From the NCBI GenBank assembly GCA_025463515.1, contig JAODAQ010000053.1:1-62734 (forward strand): a stretch of DNA of 62,734 nt, in the 5' to 3' direction. Each line of letters starts with the position of its first letter. Position 1 is the stretch's first letter. Below the pieces are notes generated by a model. The model saw only the letters and a list, made by a program, of their open reading frames with translations, made no database searches and was not told the DNA's origin. The position numbers and the translations under genes are program-made. This DNA is from Rhodoglobus sp. GTDB lineage: Bacteria > Actinomycetota > Actinomycetes > Actinomycetales > Microbacteriaceae. Of this stretch, positions 8,216 to 17,414 are shown piece by piece.

Positions 8216-9589
8216 CTAGCCCTTGCCGGGGAACGCCAGGTAGTGCTTCACGCCGAGCTCGTCGAGCAGCGCCACGAAGTTGTCGAGCCGCGGCGTGAAC
8301 GCCTCGAAGTCGCGCGGCCCGACCGGCGACCACGCGATCTCGGCGATCGAGGCGATGCGCGGGAACGCCATGTACTCGACGTCCTGGATGTCGGCGAGCG
8401 TCTCCGTCCACATTGGCGCCTCGACGCCAAGAATCTGCGACTCCCCGAGACCCGGGATGATCGCGGCCGGGTCCCACTCGTACGACTCGGGGACCGAGGT
8501 CGGGCCCGCCCACTGCAGCCCGAGCTCGGTGAGCGCGTCGTACTTCTGGTCGAGGTAGGCGGCGTTCGCCGGCGACATGATGACCTGCCCGCCCTGCTCC
8601 ACGAACGAGAGCGTGTGCTCGGCGGCGCCCTCCTGCGGCGTCGTGTAGCTCCAGTACTGCCCGATCGTGCCGGCGGGCAGCTCGCTGCTGCGGCCCATCT
8701 CGTGCCAGCCGATGAGGGTCTTGCCGTACTTCGCCGCGATCGCGGTGGCGCGGCCGATGAAGTAGAGGAAGTCCTCGTCCGTGGTCGACAGCGACTCGTC
8801 GCCGCCCAGGTGCAGGTACGGGCCCGGGGTCATCGCGGCGACCTCGCGCACGACGTCATCCACGAACTCGTACGTCTTCTCGCTGCGGATCGCGAGCGAG
8901 CTGAAGCCGACCTCGATGCCCTCGTACGGCACGACCGGGATGTCGCTCAGCTCGGGGTAGGCGACGCTCGCGGCGTTCGTGTGGCCCGGCATGTCGATCT
9001 CGGGCACGACGGTGATGAACTTCGAGGCCGCGTACGCGACGATCTCGGCGTAGTCGGCCTTCGTGTAGAAGCCGCCGCCCCGCCCGCCGATCTCGGTGGT
9101 CGCCCCGGCCACGGTCAGCTCGGGCCACGAGTCGATCTGGATGCGCCAGCCCTGGTCGTCCGTGAGGTGCAGGTGCAGGTAGTTGAACTTGAGAAGCGCG
9201 ATGTCGTCGATGTAGCGCTTGACGTCCTCGACGCCGAAGAAGTGGCGCGCGACGTCGAGCATGGCGCCCCGGTAGGCGAAGCGCGGGTGGTCCTCGATGC
9301 TCACGAACGGCACGCGCCCGTCGACGGTGAGCTGGCGCAGGGTCTGCTGGGCGAAGAAGGCACCGGCGGCGTCGCCGGCGGAGATCCGGATGCCCGCGCT
9401 GTCGATCTCGAGCGTGTAGCCCTCGGGCACCCCGGACCCGATGACGAGCTCGGGCCCGACGAGGTCGCGCCATCCGTCGTGCACCTGCATGGACACGGGA
9501 GCGGGGATCACTGAGGGCATGGGGCTTCCATTCTGGACGGGGGCGCACCCGGCGAGCAGTACGAGCAGCAGCGCCGCGAGCATCCGCAT
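8216..9589 (-). CDS. Beta-N-acetylhexosaminidase lipoprotein (GH20)
   Basis: 457 residues. The N-terminus is a lipoprotein signal (lipobox LLAGC, Cys15). The GH20b-type N-domain is followed by the catalytic barrel with RGAMLDVARHF, the chitobiose-binding HLHLTDDQGWR motif and the catalytic pair in HLGGDES (about residues 261-265). GH20 enzymes release terminal GlcNAc or GalNAc using the substrate acetamido group. Displayed on the cell surface, it would feed the NagA/NagB route whose genes lie nearby. About 140 nt separate it from the divergent YVTN gene. Confidence 0.93.
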   Translation of the reverse strand: MRMLAALLLVLLAGCAPVQNGSPMPSVIPAPVSMQVHDGWRDLVGPELVIGSGVPEGYTLEIDSAGIRISAGDAAGAFFAQQTLRQLTVDGRVPFVSIEDHPRFAYRGAMLDVARHFFGVEDVKRYIDDIALLKFNYLHLHLTDDQGWRIQIDSWPELTVAGATTEIGGRGGGFYTKADYAEIVAYAASKFITVVPEIDMPGHTNAASVAYPELSDIPVVPYEGIEVGFSSLAIRSEKTYEFVDDVVREVAAMTPGPYLHLGGDESLSTTDEDFLYFIGRATAIAAKYGKTLIGWHEMGRSSELPAGTIGQYWSYTTPQEGAAEHTLSFVEQGGQVIMSPANAAYLDQKYDALTELGLQWAGPTSVPESYEWDPAAIIPGLGESQILGVEAPMWTETLADIQDVEYMAFPRIASIAEIAWSPVGPRDFEAFTPRLDNFVALLDELGVKHYLAFPGKG

Positions 9590-9732
9590 CGTTTTCTCCG
9601 GGTTTGTCAGGAGTCCTAACTAACTATCGGCCAATCCTTTCACGTCGGACGGCCGGTTGTCACCATGCCGTGAACTAGGCTCGCAACCACCTGGGTTCCG
9701 CCGGGTCGTACGACCTACAGGACGGACGGCCC

Positions 9733-11064
9733 ATGGCTTCCCCGATTTCCCGCTCTTCCCGCGTGCTCGCCGTCGCCCTCGTTGCCGCAGCCCTCGTGGT
9801 GTCGCCGCTGCTGGCGGCGTCGGCCGACTCGCTGACGGGAACCATCCCGACGGGAGTGTCGCCCGCTGGCATCGCGATGTCACCGGATGGCGCCACGGTG
9901 TACGTCACCGAGGGGGTGGGCAACACGGTGAGGGTCATCGACGTGGCATCCGGGCTCGTGACCGGCTCGATCGTGGTCGGGTCCTGGCCGGTCGGTGTCG
10001 CATTCGCGCCGAACGGCCTCCGGGCCTACGTGGCCAACGGACTGGATATGACCGTCTCGGTCATCGATGTGGCGTCGGCCACTCAGATCGCGGTCTACCC
10101 CGTGGGCGCCGACCCTCGGAAAGTCGCCGTCAGCGCAGACAGCACGACGGTCGTCATCGGAAACTACCAAGGCAACTCTGTCACCGTCCTCGACGCCGGC
10201 CTCGGGGTCACGCACACCGTTCCCGTCGGCGCCTTCCCGTGGGGCGTGGCCATTGTCGCCGACGGCTCCAAGGCGTACGTGGCGAACAACGGCGACAACT
10301 CGGTCTCCGTGGTCGACCTGGCCACGTTTGCCGTGGTCGACACGATCGTCATGCCGAATCCGTTCGACCTCGTGGCCGCGCCCGACGGCGCGAGCGTCTA
10401 TGTCGGTGTGATGGGCACGCAGTCGATCGGGGTCATCGACGTCGCCACGGGAGGCCTCTCGTCGATTGCGCTGGGAACCTCTCCCTACTACGTGAACATC
10501 ACCCCTGACGGGGCCAAGCTGCTGGTCCTCTCCAACACCGGTACCGCAGACCTCTACTCCATCGATCTGGCGAGTTCGACGGTGGGGCCGGCGATCACCG
10601 TCGGAGCGAGCGGCACAGATCTCACTGTCGCCCCAGACAGCCTCACCGCCTACGTCGCGTCGGGCGCCGCGGTCTACGTCGTGAGCCTCGACATCGTCCC
10701 CACCCTCGCGCCCGCCCTCTCCGCACCGTCGGGCGCACTCGGCACCCCGTACTCGTTCGCGACCGCCCGCCGAGGCAGCCCCGCTCCCACCTTCGCACTC
10801 GCGGCGGGCACCCTGCCGGCCGGGATCACGCTGAACCCGGCGACCGGGCTGCTGTCGGGCACACCCACGGCCCTCGGCACCTCGGCCTTCACGATCACCG
10901 CGACCAGCGCCGCCGGCAGTGCCACCGCGGCCTACAGCGTCGTGGTGGGGGCCGCCCTCGCGGCGACCGGCGTGAACGCCTGGCCGGCCGCCGTTCTCGG
11001 CCTCGACCTGCTGGTCGCGGGCGGGCTCCTCCTCCTACTGCGCCGTCGCCTCGCGCTACACTGA
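9733..11064 (+). CDS. LAXTG-anchored YVTN beta-propeller protein
   Basis: 443 residues. Signal peptide about 1-32 (ending ASA). Seven repeats of the YVTN type follow ([32 protein letters not shown] and similar), making a likely seven-blade beta-propeller to about residue 315. Then comes a putative-Ig (He_PIG) domain with [19 protein letters not shown]. The C-terminus has LAATG, a hydrophobic helix and RRRLALH, a class E sortase signal like that of the surface protein at 3.6-5.9 kb. It is probably a wall-anchored protein of unknown ligand. Its stop lies only a few bases before the glyA riboswitch. Confidence 0.85.
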   Translation: MASPISRSSRVLAVALVAAALVVSPLLAASADSLTGTIPTGVSPAGIAMSPDGATVYVTEGVGNTVRVIDVASGLVTGSIVVGSWPVGVAFAPNGLRAYVANGLDMTVSVIDVASATQIAVYPVGADPRKVAVSADSTTVVIGNYQGNSVTVLDAGLGVTHTVPVGAFPWGVAIVADGSKAYVANNGDNSVSVVDLATFAVVDTIVMPNPFDLVAAPDGASVYVGVMGTQSIGVIDVATGGLSSIALGTSPYYVNITPDGAKLLVLSNTGTADLYSIDLASSTVGPAITVGASGTDLTVAPDSLTAYVASGAAVYVVSLDIVPTLAPALSAPSGALGTPYSFATARRGSPAPTFALAAGTLPAGITLNPATGLLSGTPTALGTSAFTITATSAAGSATAAYSVVVGAALAATGVNAWPAAVLGLDLLVAGGLLLLLRRRLALH

Positions 11065-11067
11065 ACC

Positions 11068-11146
11068 TGTCGCGACTGGCGTTGAGATGGGCAACCATCG
11101 GGGAGCGGCAATCTCCACCTCGAGTGGGCCGTACGCCTGGGCCCAC
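11068..11146 (+). ncRNA. ZTP (pfl) riboswitch
   Basis: The leader of glyA matches the ZTP aptamer: CGCGACTGGCG at 11071, GGGCAACC, the near-invariant GGGGAGCGG at 11100-11108, a variable stem, then GCCGTACGCCTGGGC closing with the pseudoknot strand. ZTP riboswitches sense the purine intermediate ZMP/ZTP, which accumulates when 10-formyl-THF is short, and turn on folate one-carbon genes. The downstream genes here are glyA and folD, the expected targets. A small inverted repeat (CGGATA...TATCCG) follows before the Shine-Dalgarno GAGGAG and could be the expression platform. Confidence 0.9.
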
Positions 11147-11191
11147 CGGATACCGTTAGTCCTATCCGTTGAGTGTGTTGAGGAGAGTTCC

Positions 11192-12481
11192 ATGTCGTCT
11201 ACGTTCAATTCGCCGCTGGCTGAAGTCGATCCCGAGATCGCCAAGGTTCTCGAGCAGGAGCTGGGTCGCCAGCGCGGCACGCTCGAGATGATCGCCTCCG
11301 AGAACTTCGTGCCCCGGGCCGTGCTCGAGGCCCAGGGCTCGGTGCTGACCAACAAGTACGCCGAGGGCTACCCCGGCCGTCGCTACTACGGCGGCTGCGA
11401 GTTCGTCGACATCGCCGAGTCGCTCGCGATCTCCCGTGCGAAGGAGCTCTTCGGCGCCGCGTACGCCAACGTGCAGCCGCACTCCGGCGCCTCCGCGAAC
11501 GCCGCAGTGCTCGCGGCCATCGCCGAGCCCGGCGACCGGATTCTCGGACTCGAGCTCGCGCACGGCGGCCACCTCACCCACGGCATGCGGCTCAACTTCT
11601 CCGGCAAGCTCTACGAGGCCCACGCCTACGGCGTCGACCCCGACACCTTCCTCATCGACATGGATGTCGTCCGCCAGAAGGCCCTCGAGGTGAAGCCGCA
11701 CGTGCTCATCGCCGGCTGGTCGGCCTACCCGCGCCAGCTCGACTTCGAGGCGTTCCGCGCCATCGCCGACGAGGTGGGCGCCAAGCTCTGGGTCGACATG
11801 GCGCACTTCGCCGGGCTCGTCGCGGCCGGGCTGCACCCCTCGCCCGTGCCGTTCGCGCACGTCACCTCCTCCACGGTGCACAAGACCATCGGCGGCCCCC
11901 GGTCCGGCTTCATCCTGACCAACGACCTCGAGCTGCAGAAGAAGATCAACTCGAACGTCTTCCCCGGCCAGCAGGGCGGCCCGCTCATGCACGTCATCGC
12001 CGCCAAGGCGACCGCGTTCAAGCTCGCGGGCGAGCCGGAGTTCACAGACCGCCAGGAGCGCACGATCCGCGGCGCGAAGATCCTCGCCGAGCGCCTCACC
12101 GCGCCCGACGCGGTCGAGCACGGCATCGACGTGCTGACCGGCGGCACCGACGTGCACCTCGTGCTCGTCGACCTGCGCAACGCCGCGATCCACGGCCAGG
12201 ACGCCGAGGACGTGCTGCACTCCGTCGGCATCACCGTCAACCGCAACGCCGTGCCGTTCGACCCGCGCCCGCCGATGACCCCCTCGGGCGTCCGCATCGG
12301 CACGCCGGCCCTCGCCACCCGCGGCTTCGGCGACGCCGAGTTCACGGAGGTCGCCGACATCATCGCGACGGCCCTCAAGCCCGGCCCGGATGTCGCGGCC
12401 CTCCGCGCCCGGGTCCTGAAGCTCACCGACGGCTACCCGCTCTACCCGGGCCTCGAGTCGCCCGGAACGTGGGTTGAGTAA
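11192..12481 (+). CDS. glyA: Serine hydroxymethyltransferase
   Basis: 429 residues from ATG 11192, which has GAGGAG 8 nt upstream; a longer frame would run into the riboswitch. GlyA converts serine and THF to glycine and 5,10-methylene-THF with PLP. Visible family marks are [38 protein letters not shown] and the PLP-lysine region [16 protein letters not shown]. It is followed by folD, which uses its product, and both should be controlled by the upstream ZTP riboswitch. The stop codon TAA is provided by the palindromic repeat that begins at 12472. Confidence 0.98.
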   Translation: MSSTFNSPLAEVDPEIAKVLEQELGRQRGTLEMIASENFVPRAVLEAQGSVLTNKYAEGYPGRRYYGGCEFVDIAESLAISRAKELFGAAYANVQPHSGASANAAVLAAIAEPGDRILGLELAHGGHLTHGMRLNFSGKLYEAHAYGVDPDTFLIDMDVVRQKALEVKPHVLIAGWSAYPRQLDFEAFRAIADEVGAKLWVDMAHFAGLVAAGLHPSPVPFAHVTSSTVHKTIGGPRSGFILTNDLELQKKINSNVFPGQQGGPLMHVIAAKATAFKLAGEPEFTDRQERTIRGAKILAERLTAPDAVEHGIDVLTGGTDVHLVLVDLRNAAIHGQDAEDVLHSVGITVNRNAVPFDPRPPMTPSGVRIGTPALATRGFGDAEFTEVADIIATALKPGPDVAALRARVLKLTDGYPLYPGLESPGTWVE

Positions 12482-12557
12482 GGCGCTCCGGCGCCTGTAT
12501 CGAAACCGGCTGCTCGACTGACTGGTTTCGATACGCCCCTAGCGGGCCTACTCAACC
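12472..12557. repeat. Paired palindromic repeat (GGTTGAGTA...TATCGAAAC family), copy 1
   Basis: Two inverted half-units. The first runs 12472-12507 (GGTTGAGTAA, a GGCGC/GCGCC hairpin, TATCGAAACC). The second runs 12524-12557 as its reverse complement type (GGTTTCGATAC, a GCCC/GGGC hairpin, CTACTCAACC). The whole could fold into a long cruciform. It overlaps the last codons of glyA and supplies its TAA. Two more copies lie at 19375 and 25566. No transposase is nearby. Confidence 0.85.
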
Positions 12558-12577
12558 AGCTGACGAACGGAGAACAG

Positions 12578-13453
12578 ATGACCGCAGTGAAGCTCGACGG
12601 CGTGGCCACCGCGACCGCCGTCAAAGACGAGCTGCGCGGCCGGATCGCCGCGCTCAAGGCCCGCGGGATCGTCCCGGGGCTCGGCACCCTGCTCGTCGGC
12701 ACCGACCCCGGCTCCCTCTCGTACGTCGCGGGCAAGCACCGCGATTGCGCCGAGGTGGGGATCGAGTCGATCCGGGTGGACCTGCCGGCCGAGGCATCCG
12801 CCGACGACGTTCGGGCGGCGATCGCCGACCTCAATGCCAACCCCGCCGTCACGGGCTACATCGTGCAGCTTCCGCTGCCCGCGGGCCTCGACGAGAACGC
12901 GATGCTCGAGCTGATGGACCCGGACAAGGATGCCGACGGCCTCCACCCCACGAACCTGGGCCGCCTCGTGCTCGGCGTCGGCGGGGAGATCAGCTCGCCG
13001 CTGCCCTGCACGCCGGCCGGGATCGTGGAGATGCTGCAGCGCTACGGCGTGCCGATCTCGGGCAAGCACGTCGTCGTCGTGGGGCGCGGGCTCACCGTGG
13101 GCCGGCCGCTCGGGCTGCTGCTCACCCGCAAGGGGCTCGATGCGACGGTGACGCTCACGCACTCCCGCACCGAGGACCTCGAGAGCTATGTGCGCCGCGC
13201 CGACATCCTCGTCGCGGCAGTCGGGGTGGCGGGGCTCATCCAGCCGGAGTGGGTGAAGCCGGGCGCGGCCGTGCTCGACGTGGGGATCACGCGCGTCGTG
13301 AACCCGGAGACCGGCAAGGCGCGCCTCGTGGGCGACGTCGACCCGGGCGTCGCCGAGGTCGCCGGCTACCTCTCGCCGGTGCCCGGCGGGGTCGGGCCGA
13401 TGACGCGCGCGATGCTGCTGAAGAACGTCGTCGACGCGGCCGAGCGGCTCTAG
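12578..13453 (+). CDS. folD: Methylenetetrahydrofolate dehydrogenase / cyclohydrolase
   Basis: 291 residues. FolD interconverts 5,10-methylene-THF, 5,10-methenyl-THF and 10-formyl-THF. Seen are the catalytic Lys53 in [10 protein letters not shown], Gln97 in [14 protein letters not shown], the signature [11 protein letters not shown] and the nucleotide-binding [15 protein letters not shown]. The C-terminal [12 protein letters not shown] motif is intact. It follows glyA after the 86-nt repeat and a Shine-Dalgarno-like GGAGA, and probably belongs to the same riboswitch-controlled transcript. Confidence 0.97.
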   Translation: MTAVKLDGVATATAVKDELRGRIAALKARGIVPGLGTLLVGTDPGSLSYVAGKHRDCAEVGIESIRVDLPAEASADDVRAAIADLNANPAVTGYIVQLPLPAGLDENAMLELMDPDKDADGLHPTNLGRLVLGVGGEISSPLPCTPAGIVEMLQRYGVPISGKHVVVVGRGLTVGRPLGLLLTRKGLDATVTLTHSRTEDLESYVRRADILVAAVGVAGLIQPEWVKPGAAVLDVGITRVVNPETGKARLVGDVDPGVAEVAGYLSPVPGGVGPMTRAMLLKNVVDAAERL

Positions 13454-14178
13454 CGGTTCACGTCGCAGGTTGAGCCGGGGTAGACCTGCGGCTTCGTCGG
13501 CCAGGTCGCGGCGATCGGGCTGGCGAGCGCGTCGGCGCCCAGGGTGATCACGCAGTCGCTCAGCACGGTGGGGCTGTCGTCGTCCGGGATGCCGAAACCG
13601 TAGAACAGCGTGGCCCAGCCGTCCGCGGCATCCGGAGACCCGCCTGCCGGTACGGGCGTGACGGATTCGACGGTGCCGGGAATGTGGGCGAGCACGGTCG
13701 CGCAGTACGCCTGGAAGGTGCTGTAGTCGCCCGTGTAGACGGGCCAGCCGTTCATCGAGAGGCCGATCCGCCCGCCCGTCCACGAGCCGGAGCCGACCGT
13801 CGTGGCCACGTAGGTCGAGCGGACGTAGGCGGGCGAGGGGAACTGCGCGCGCCAGCCGTCGCACTCGGCGTCGAGGAGGCCCTCGGTGCCCGCGGGCGGG
13901 GTCGCCGCCGGCCGGTAGACGGTCTGCACCACGTGCGCGACGCCGCCATCGCCCGCGGTCACGGTCGCTGAGATGGTGAACAGGATGCTCGGGTCGACGG
14001 GCACGGCGGTCGCCGTGGGTGGCGCGGTAGTGCTGGGAGTGGCGGTGGCGCTCGCCGGGGGAGCGGCTGTCACGGTTGGTGAGGCCGTGGAGGCCGCCCC
14101 CGCGCTTCCGCCGCACGCTGAGAGCGCGAGTGTGCCGAGCAGGACCACAGCGAGTGCGGGGTGCGGGTAACGGGCCAT
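13450..14178 (-). CDS. Putative lipoprotein of unknown function
   Basis: 242 residues. A signal peptide with lipobox LSACG (Cys21) is followed by a 40-residue Ala/Thr/Pro-rich linker and a globular part with four or more cysteines (AECDGW, AYCATV, SDCVITL, STCDVNR) that may pair as disulfides outside the cell. I do not recognise the family. Its 3' end overlaps folD by 4 nt on the opposite strand. A TAGGGT box lies 5 nt before the ATG, so it is likely leaderless. Confidence 0.75.
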   Translation of the reverse strand: MARYPHPALAVVLLGTLALSACGGSAGAASTASPTVTAAPPASATATPSTTAPPTATAVPVDPSILFTISATVTAGDGGVAHVVQTVYRPAATPPAGTEGLLDAECDGWRAQFPSPAYVRSTYVATTVGSGSWTGGRIGLSMNGWPVYTGDYSTFQAYCATVLAHIPGTVESVTPVPAGGSPDAADGWATLFYGFGIPDDDSPTVLSDCVITLGADALASPIAATWPTKPQVYPGSTCDVNR

Positions 14179-14246
14179 GCCTGACCCTACTGCCGAATCA
14201 TCTTCACTTGTACGGCGGATATCGCGGGAACGATAGCCTGTTCGCT

Positions 14247-14357
14247 GTGAGTGCGAGGAAGCGTTTCCCCTGGGCGAGACTCTGGGTCGGGGTGGCGAGT
14301 CTCGTGGCCGTCGGATTCGCCGTCTGGTTCGTCCTGAAGGTGTTCCTCGAGTACTAG
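14247..14357 (+). CDS. 36-residue single-span membrane microprotein
   Basis: A GTG at 14247 opens 36 codons to TAG 14357: a basic N-terminus (SARKRFPWAR) and one hydrophobic helix (WVGVASLVAVGFAVWFVLKV) ending in FLEY. A TAGCCT box sits at 14234-14239, 7 nt before the GTG, the same spacing seen at other leaderless starts in the window. Topology would be N-in, one helix. The last 4 nt overlap the 3' end of the convergent galK. I do not recognise a family. Confidence 0.6.
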   Translation: MSARKRFPWARLWVGVASLVAVGFAVWFVLKVFLEY

Positions 14358-15511
14358 TTCCGGCCGGCGCCGTCGCTCGCGGTGACCGTGAACATGGTCG
14401 GCTGCGAGAAGCCGTGCTCCGCGAAGGCGCCGTCGATCGCGACCTGGATGCGCGAGATGCCCTCGGAGGGCACGAGGGCGATCGCGGCCCCGCCGAACCC
14501 GCCGCCGGTCATCCGTGCGCCGATCGCGCCGTTGGCCTGAGCGGTCTCGACCGCGAGGTCGAGCTCGGAAACCGAGATCTCGAAGTCGTCGCGCATGGAG
14601 ATGTGCGAGTCGTAGAGCAGGTCGCCGATCGCGAGCGGCCCCTCGGTGCGCAGCGCCGTGACCGTGTCGATCACCCGCTGGTTCTCGGTGATGATGTGCC
14701 GCACGCGCCGGAAGGTCTCGTCATCGAGCACGTCGCGCGCTCGCGGCAGGTCCTCCACCCCGAGGTCGCGCAGGGCCGGCACGCCCATCAGCCGGGCGCC
14801 GAGCTCGCAGGATGCCCGTCGCGCGGCGTACCCGCCGGTGGAGTGGTCGTGCGAGACCCCGGTGTCGATCACGAGCAGTTCGAGCCCCGCATCGGCGAAC
14901 CCGAGCTCGACGAGCTCGGACTCGAGCGAGCGGCAGTCGAGGAAGACCGCCTGGTCGTGGCGGCCGAGCAGCGACGCGGACTGGTCCATGATCCCGGTCG
15001 GGGCACCGACGGCCTTGTTCTCGGCGAGCTGCCCGACGCGGGCGAGGGTCTGCAGGCTGAGGCCGAGCTGCCAGACCTCGTTGAGCGCCACGGCGACCGC
15101 GCTCTCGATCGCGGCGGAGGAGGACAGGCCGGCGCCCACGGGCACCGTCGATTCGATGTACAGGTCGACGCCCGGCACAGCGCCGAGGTCGGCGCCGTAC
15201 TGGCCGAGGGCCCACGCGACGCCGAGGGGGTACGCGGACCAGTCGCGCAGGCGCTCAGGTGCGAGCTCGGAGAGGGCGATCTCGGCGACCTCGTCGGCGA
15301 AGGCGGAGGCCACGCGGATGACGCCGTCCTCGCGAGCACCCAGCGCGACGACGGTGCGCCGGTTGATCGCGAACGGCAGCACGAAGCCCTCGTTGTAGTC
15401 GGTGTGCTCGCCGATCAGGTTGGCGCGGCCGGGGGCCGACCAGATGCCGAGCGGGGCGCTCCCGTAGATCTCCTGGAAGCCGGCGGCTACCTCGTCGCGG
15501 ATGTCAGACAC
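14354..15511 (-). CDS. galK: Galactokinase
   Basis: 385 residues. GalK phosphorylates alpha-D-galactose at C1. The GHMP-kinase marks are clear: GRANLIGEHTDYNEGFVLP (galactokinase signature, about residues 28-46), the ATP-binding PVGAGLSSSAAIESAVA, IMDQSASLLG and the C-terminal GARMTGGGFGGAAIAL. It overlaps the upstream galT by 8 nt, so the two are translated from one mRNA. Confidence 0.97.
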   Translation of the reverse strand: MSDIRDEVAAGFQEIYGSAPLGIWSAPGRANLIGEHTDYNEGFVLPFAINRRTVVALGAREDGVIRVASAFADEVAEIALSELAPERLRDWSAYPLGVAWALGQYGADLGAVPGVDLYIESTVPVGAGLSSSAAIESAVAVALNEVWQLGLSLQTLARVGQLAENKAVGAPTGIMDQSASLLGRHDQAVFLDCRSLESELVELGFADAGLELLVIDTGVSHDHSTGGYAARRASCELGARLMGVPALRDLGVEDLPRARDVLDDETFRRVRHIITENQRVIDTVTALRTEGPLAIGDLLYDSHISMRDDFEISVSELDLAVETAQANGAIGARMTGGGFGGAAIALVPSEGISRIQVAIDGAFAEHGFSQPTMFTVTASDGAGRN

Positions 15512-16592
15512 GTGCGATTCCCTCCCGAATGAACTGGGCGGCCTGCTCCGGGGGGATGTCGCCGATCCATGCCCCCATCGCGCTCTCCGAGCCCGCGAGG
15601 TACTTCAGTTTAGATTCCGCCCGGCGGGGCGAGGTCACCTGCAGCATGAGCCGGATGTCCCCGCGCGAGGCCACGACGGGCGCCTGGTGCCACGCCGCAA
15701 TGTACGGAGTGGGAGAGCCGTACAGCGCGTCTATGCCGCGCAGCAGCCGCAGGTACAGCGCGGAGAGCTCGTCGCGCTCCTCGGCATTCGTCTCCGCGAA
15801 GTCGGGCACGTGCCGGTGCGGCAGCATGTGCACCTCGAGCGGCCACCGGGCCGCGAACGGCACGTAGGCGGTCCAGTGCTCGCCTGTGAGCACAACGCGC
15901 TCCGACGCCCGCTCGAACTGCAGGATGTCGTCGAACAGTGTCGGGCCGTACTGCTTGAGAGACTCGATCAGCCGCTGGGTGCGAGGCGTCACATAGGGGT
16001 AGCTGTAGATCTGGCCGTGCGGGTGGTGCAGTGTGACGCCGATCGCCTCGCCGCGGTTCTCGAACGGGAACACCTGCTGCACGCCGGGGAGCGCCGAGAG
16101 GAACTCGGTGCGGTCTGCCCACGCCTCGATCACGGTGCGCGCTCGGGACTCGCTGAGCGAACCGAACGAGCCCTCGTGCTCGGGGCTGAAGCACACCACC
16201 TCGCAGCGGCCGTGGGAGGGGGCGCTGCGGCCCAGGGCGAGCCCCGAGAGGTCGAGCTCCCCCAGCGCGGGCCCGAATGACGGCGAGCGGTTCTCGAACA
16301 CCGCGACGTCGTAGTTGCTCGGCACCTCCGATGGGTTCGAGGGTGTGGCGGGCGCGAGCGGGTCCTGGTCGGCGGGCGGCAGGAACACGCGGTTCTGCCG
16401 GGCGGCCGCGATCGAGATCCACTCTCCGGTGAGCGGGTCCTGCCGCATCGTCGCGGTCGCGGGCCGGGGGTCGAGGGCCCTGCCGTCGATGGCGCGCACG
16501 GGGCCGAGCACCGTATCCGCGTCGTCGTAGTAGACGAGGTCGCGGCCGTCGGCGAGCGTCGTCTCGTGCTTGGTGATCCCAGCGGTAAGCAT
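15504..16592 (-). CDS. galT: Galactose-1-phosphate uridylyltransferase
   Basis: 362 residues from ATG 16592. GalT exchanges UMP between UDP-glucose and galactose-1-phosphate. The N-terminal RQDPLTGEWISIAAARQNR, the FENRSPSFGP segment and the active-site HPHGQIYSYPY (His-Pro-His) are intact. It leads a galT-galK operon and starts only 21 bp from the divergent DeoR gene, so the two promoters must overlap the coding starts. Confidence 0.97.
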   Translation of the reverse strand: MLTAGITKHETTLADGRDLVYYDDADTVLGPVRAIDGRALDPRPATATMRQDPLTGEWISIAAARQNRVFLPPADQDPLAPATPSNPSEVPSNYDVAVFENRSPSFGPALGELDLSGLALGRSAPSHGRCEVVCFSPEHEGSFGSLSESRARTVIEAWADRTEFLSALPGVQQVFPFENRGEAIGVTLHHPHGQIYSYPYVTPRTQRLIESLKQYGPTLFDDILQFERASERVVLTGEHWTAYVPFAARWPLEVHMLPHRHVPDFAETNAEERDELSALYLRLLRGIDALYGSPTPYIAAWHQAPVVASRGDIRLMLQVTSPRRAESKLKYLAGSESAMGAWIGDIPPEQAAQFIREGIARV

Positions 16593-16602
16593 GGCATTAC
16601 GA

Positions 16603-16630
16603 TATCGAAAGTGATGGTTTCGAATACGAA
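16603..16630. promoter_or_regulatory. Candidate DeoR operator between galT and its regulator
   Basis: A perfect inverted repeat TCGAAA-N7-TTTCGA (16605-16623) covers the regulator start, and a second half-palindrome TTCG-AATA-CGAA (16619-16630) follows directly. The elements lie on the overlap of the divergent galTK and deoR control regions, fitting autoregulation and galactose control by the DeoR protein. Confidence 0.55.
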
Positions 16631-17414
16631 GGAATTCGTAAGCGCCGAGCCCCGCCGCCAACGGCTCGCGCGCCTCGTCGCCGAGCGCGGTTTCATCCGG
16701 GTTGCCGACGCGAGTCTCGAGCTCGGCGTGAGCGAGGTGACCGTGCGCGGCGACCTCACCGCGCTGGAGAGCGCCGGCGCGGTAGTGCGGGTGCACGGCG
16801 GCGCCATGCCCGTGCTGACGGGGGCCGAGTCATCCCTCGAGTCATCGCTCGACCGTGATGCCGCGGCCAAGCGCGCCATCGGCCGAGCAGCCGCGCGGCT
16901 CGTCGCGCCGGGCCAGGGCATCTACGTCGACGCGGGGAGCACCGCTATGGCGCTGGCCCACGCGCTCGTCGAGCGGCAGGACCTGCACGACGTCACGGTC
17001 GTGACCTGCGGGCTCACGATCGCGCTCGCGCTCGAGCCCGCCCTGCCGCGGTTCACCGTGATCGTCACGGGCGGCACGCTGCGGCCGCTGCAGCACTCCC
17101 TCGTGAGCCCGTTCGCCATTCCCATGCTCGAGTCGCTGCACCTGGATGCGGCGTTCATCGGCTGCAACGGCATCCATGCGACCGGCGGCGTGACGAACGT
17201 GAACCTGCCAGAGGCCGAGATCAAGAGCCGCGTGCTCGCGCGCGCCAAGCGCCGGGTGCTCATCGCGGACGGGACGAAGATCGGCCGCATCGACCTCGCG
17301 GTGATCGGCGGCATCGACAGGTTCGACTCCCTCGTGACGGCGGGGGATGCCTCGGCCGAGGAGCTCGCCGACCTTGAAGCGGCGGGGCTGGCTGTCGATA
17401 GGGTTGACGCGTGA
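16614..17414 (+). CDS. DeoR/GlpR family regulator of the galactose genes
   Basis: 266 residues from ATG 16614; an upstream in-frame start would overlap galT. An N-terminal winged helix (about residues 10-65; RQRLARLVAERGFIRVADASLEL, then SEVTVRGDL) is followed by the DeoR sensor domain with DAGSTAMALAHAL and VIVTGGTL, which binds phosphorylated sugars. Its position between galTK and galM suggests that it senses a galactose intermediate. GTG of galM overlaps its stop by 4 nt. Confidence 0.9.
   Translation: MVSNTKEFVSAEPRRQRLARLVAERGFIRVADASLELGVSEVTVRGDLTALESAGAVVRVHGGAMPVLTGAESSLESSLDRDAAAKRAIGRAAARLVAPGQGIYVDAGSTAMALAHALVERQDLHDVTVVTCGLTIALALEPALPRFTVIVTGGTLRPLQHSLVSPFAIPMLESLHLDAAFIGCNGIHATGGVTNVNLPEAEIKSRVLARAKRRVLIADGTKIGRIDLAVIGGIDRFDSLVTAGDASAEELADLEAAGLAVDRVDA

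Noticed and set aside
12548-14116. Long minus-strand frame opposite folD
   Set aside because: folD is a certain gene on the plus strand, and this frame has no domain and a shadow-like composition.
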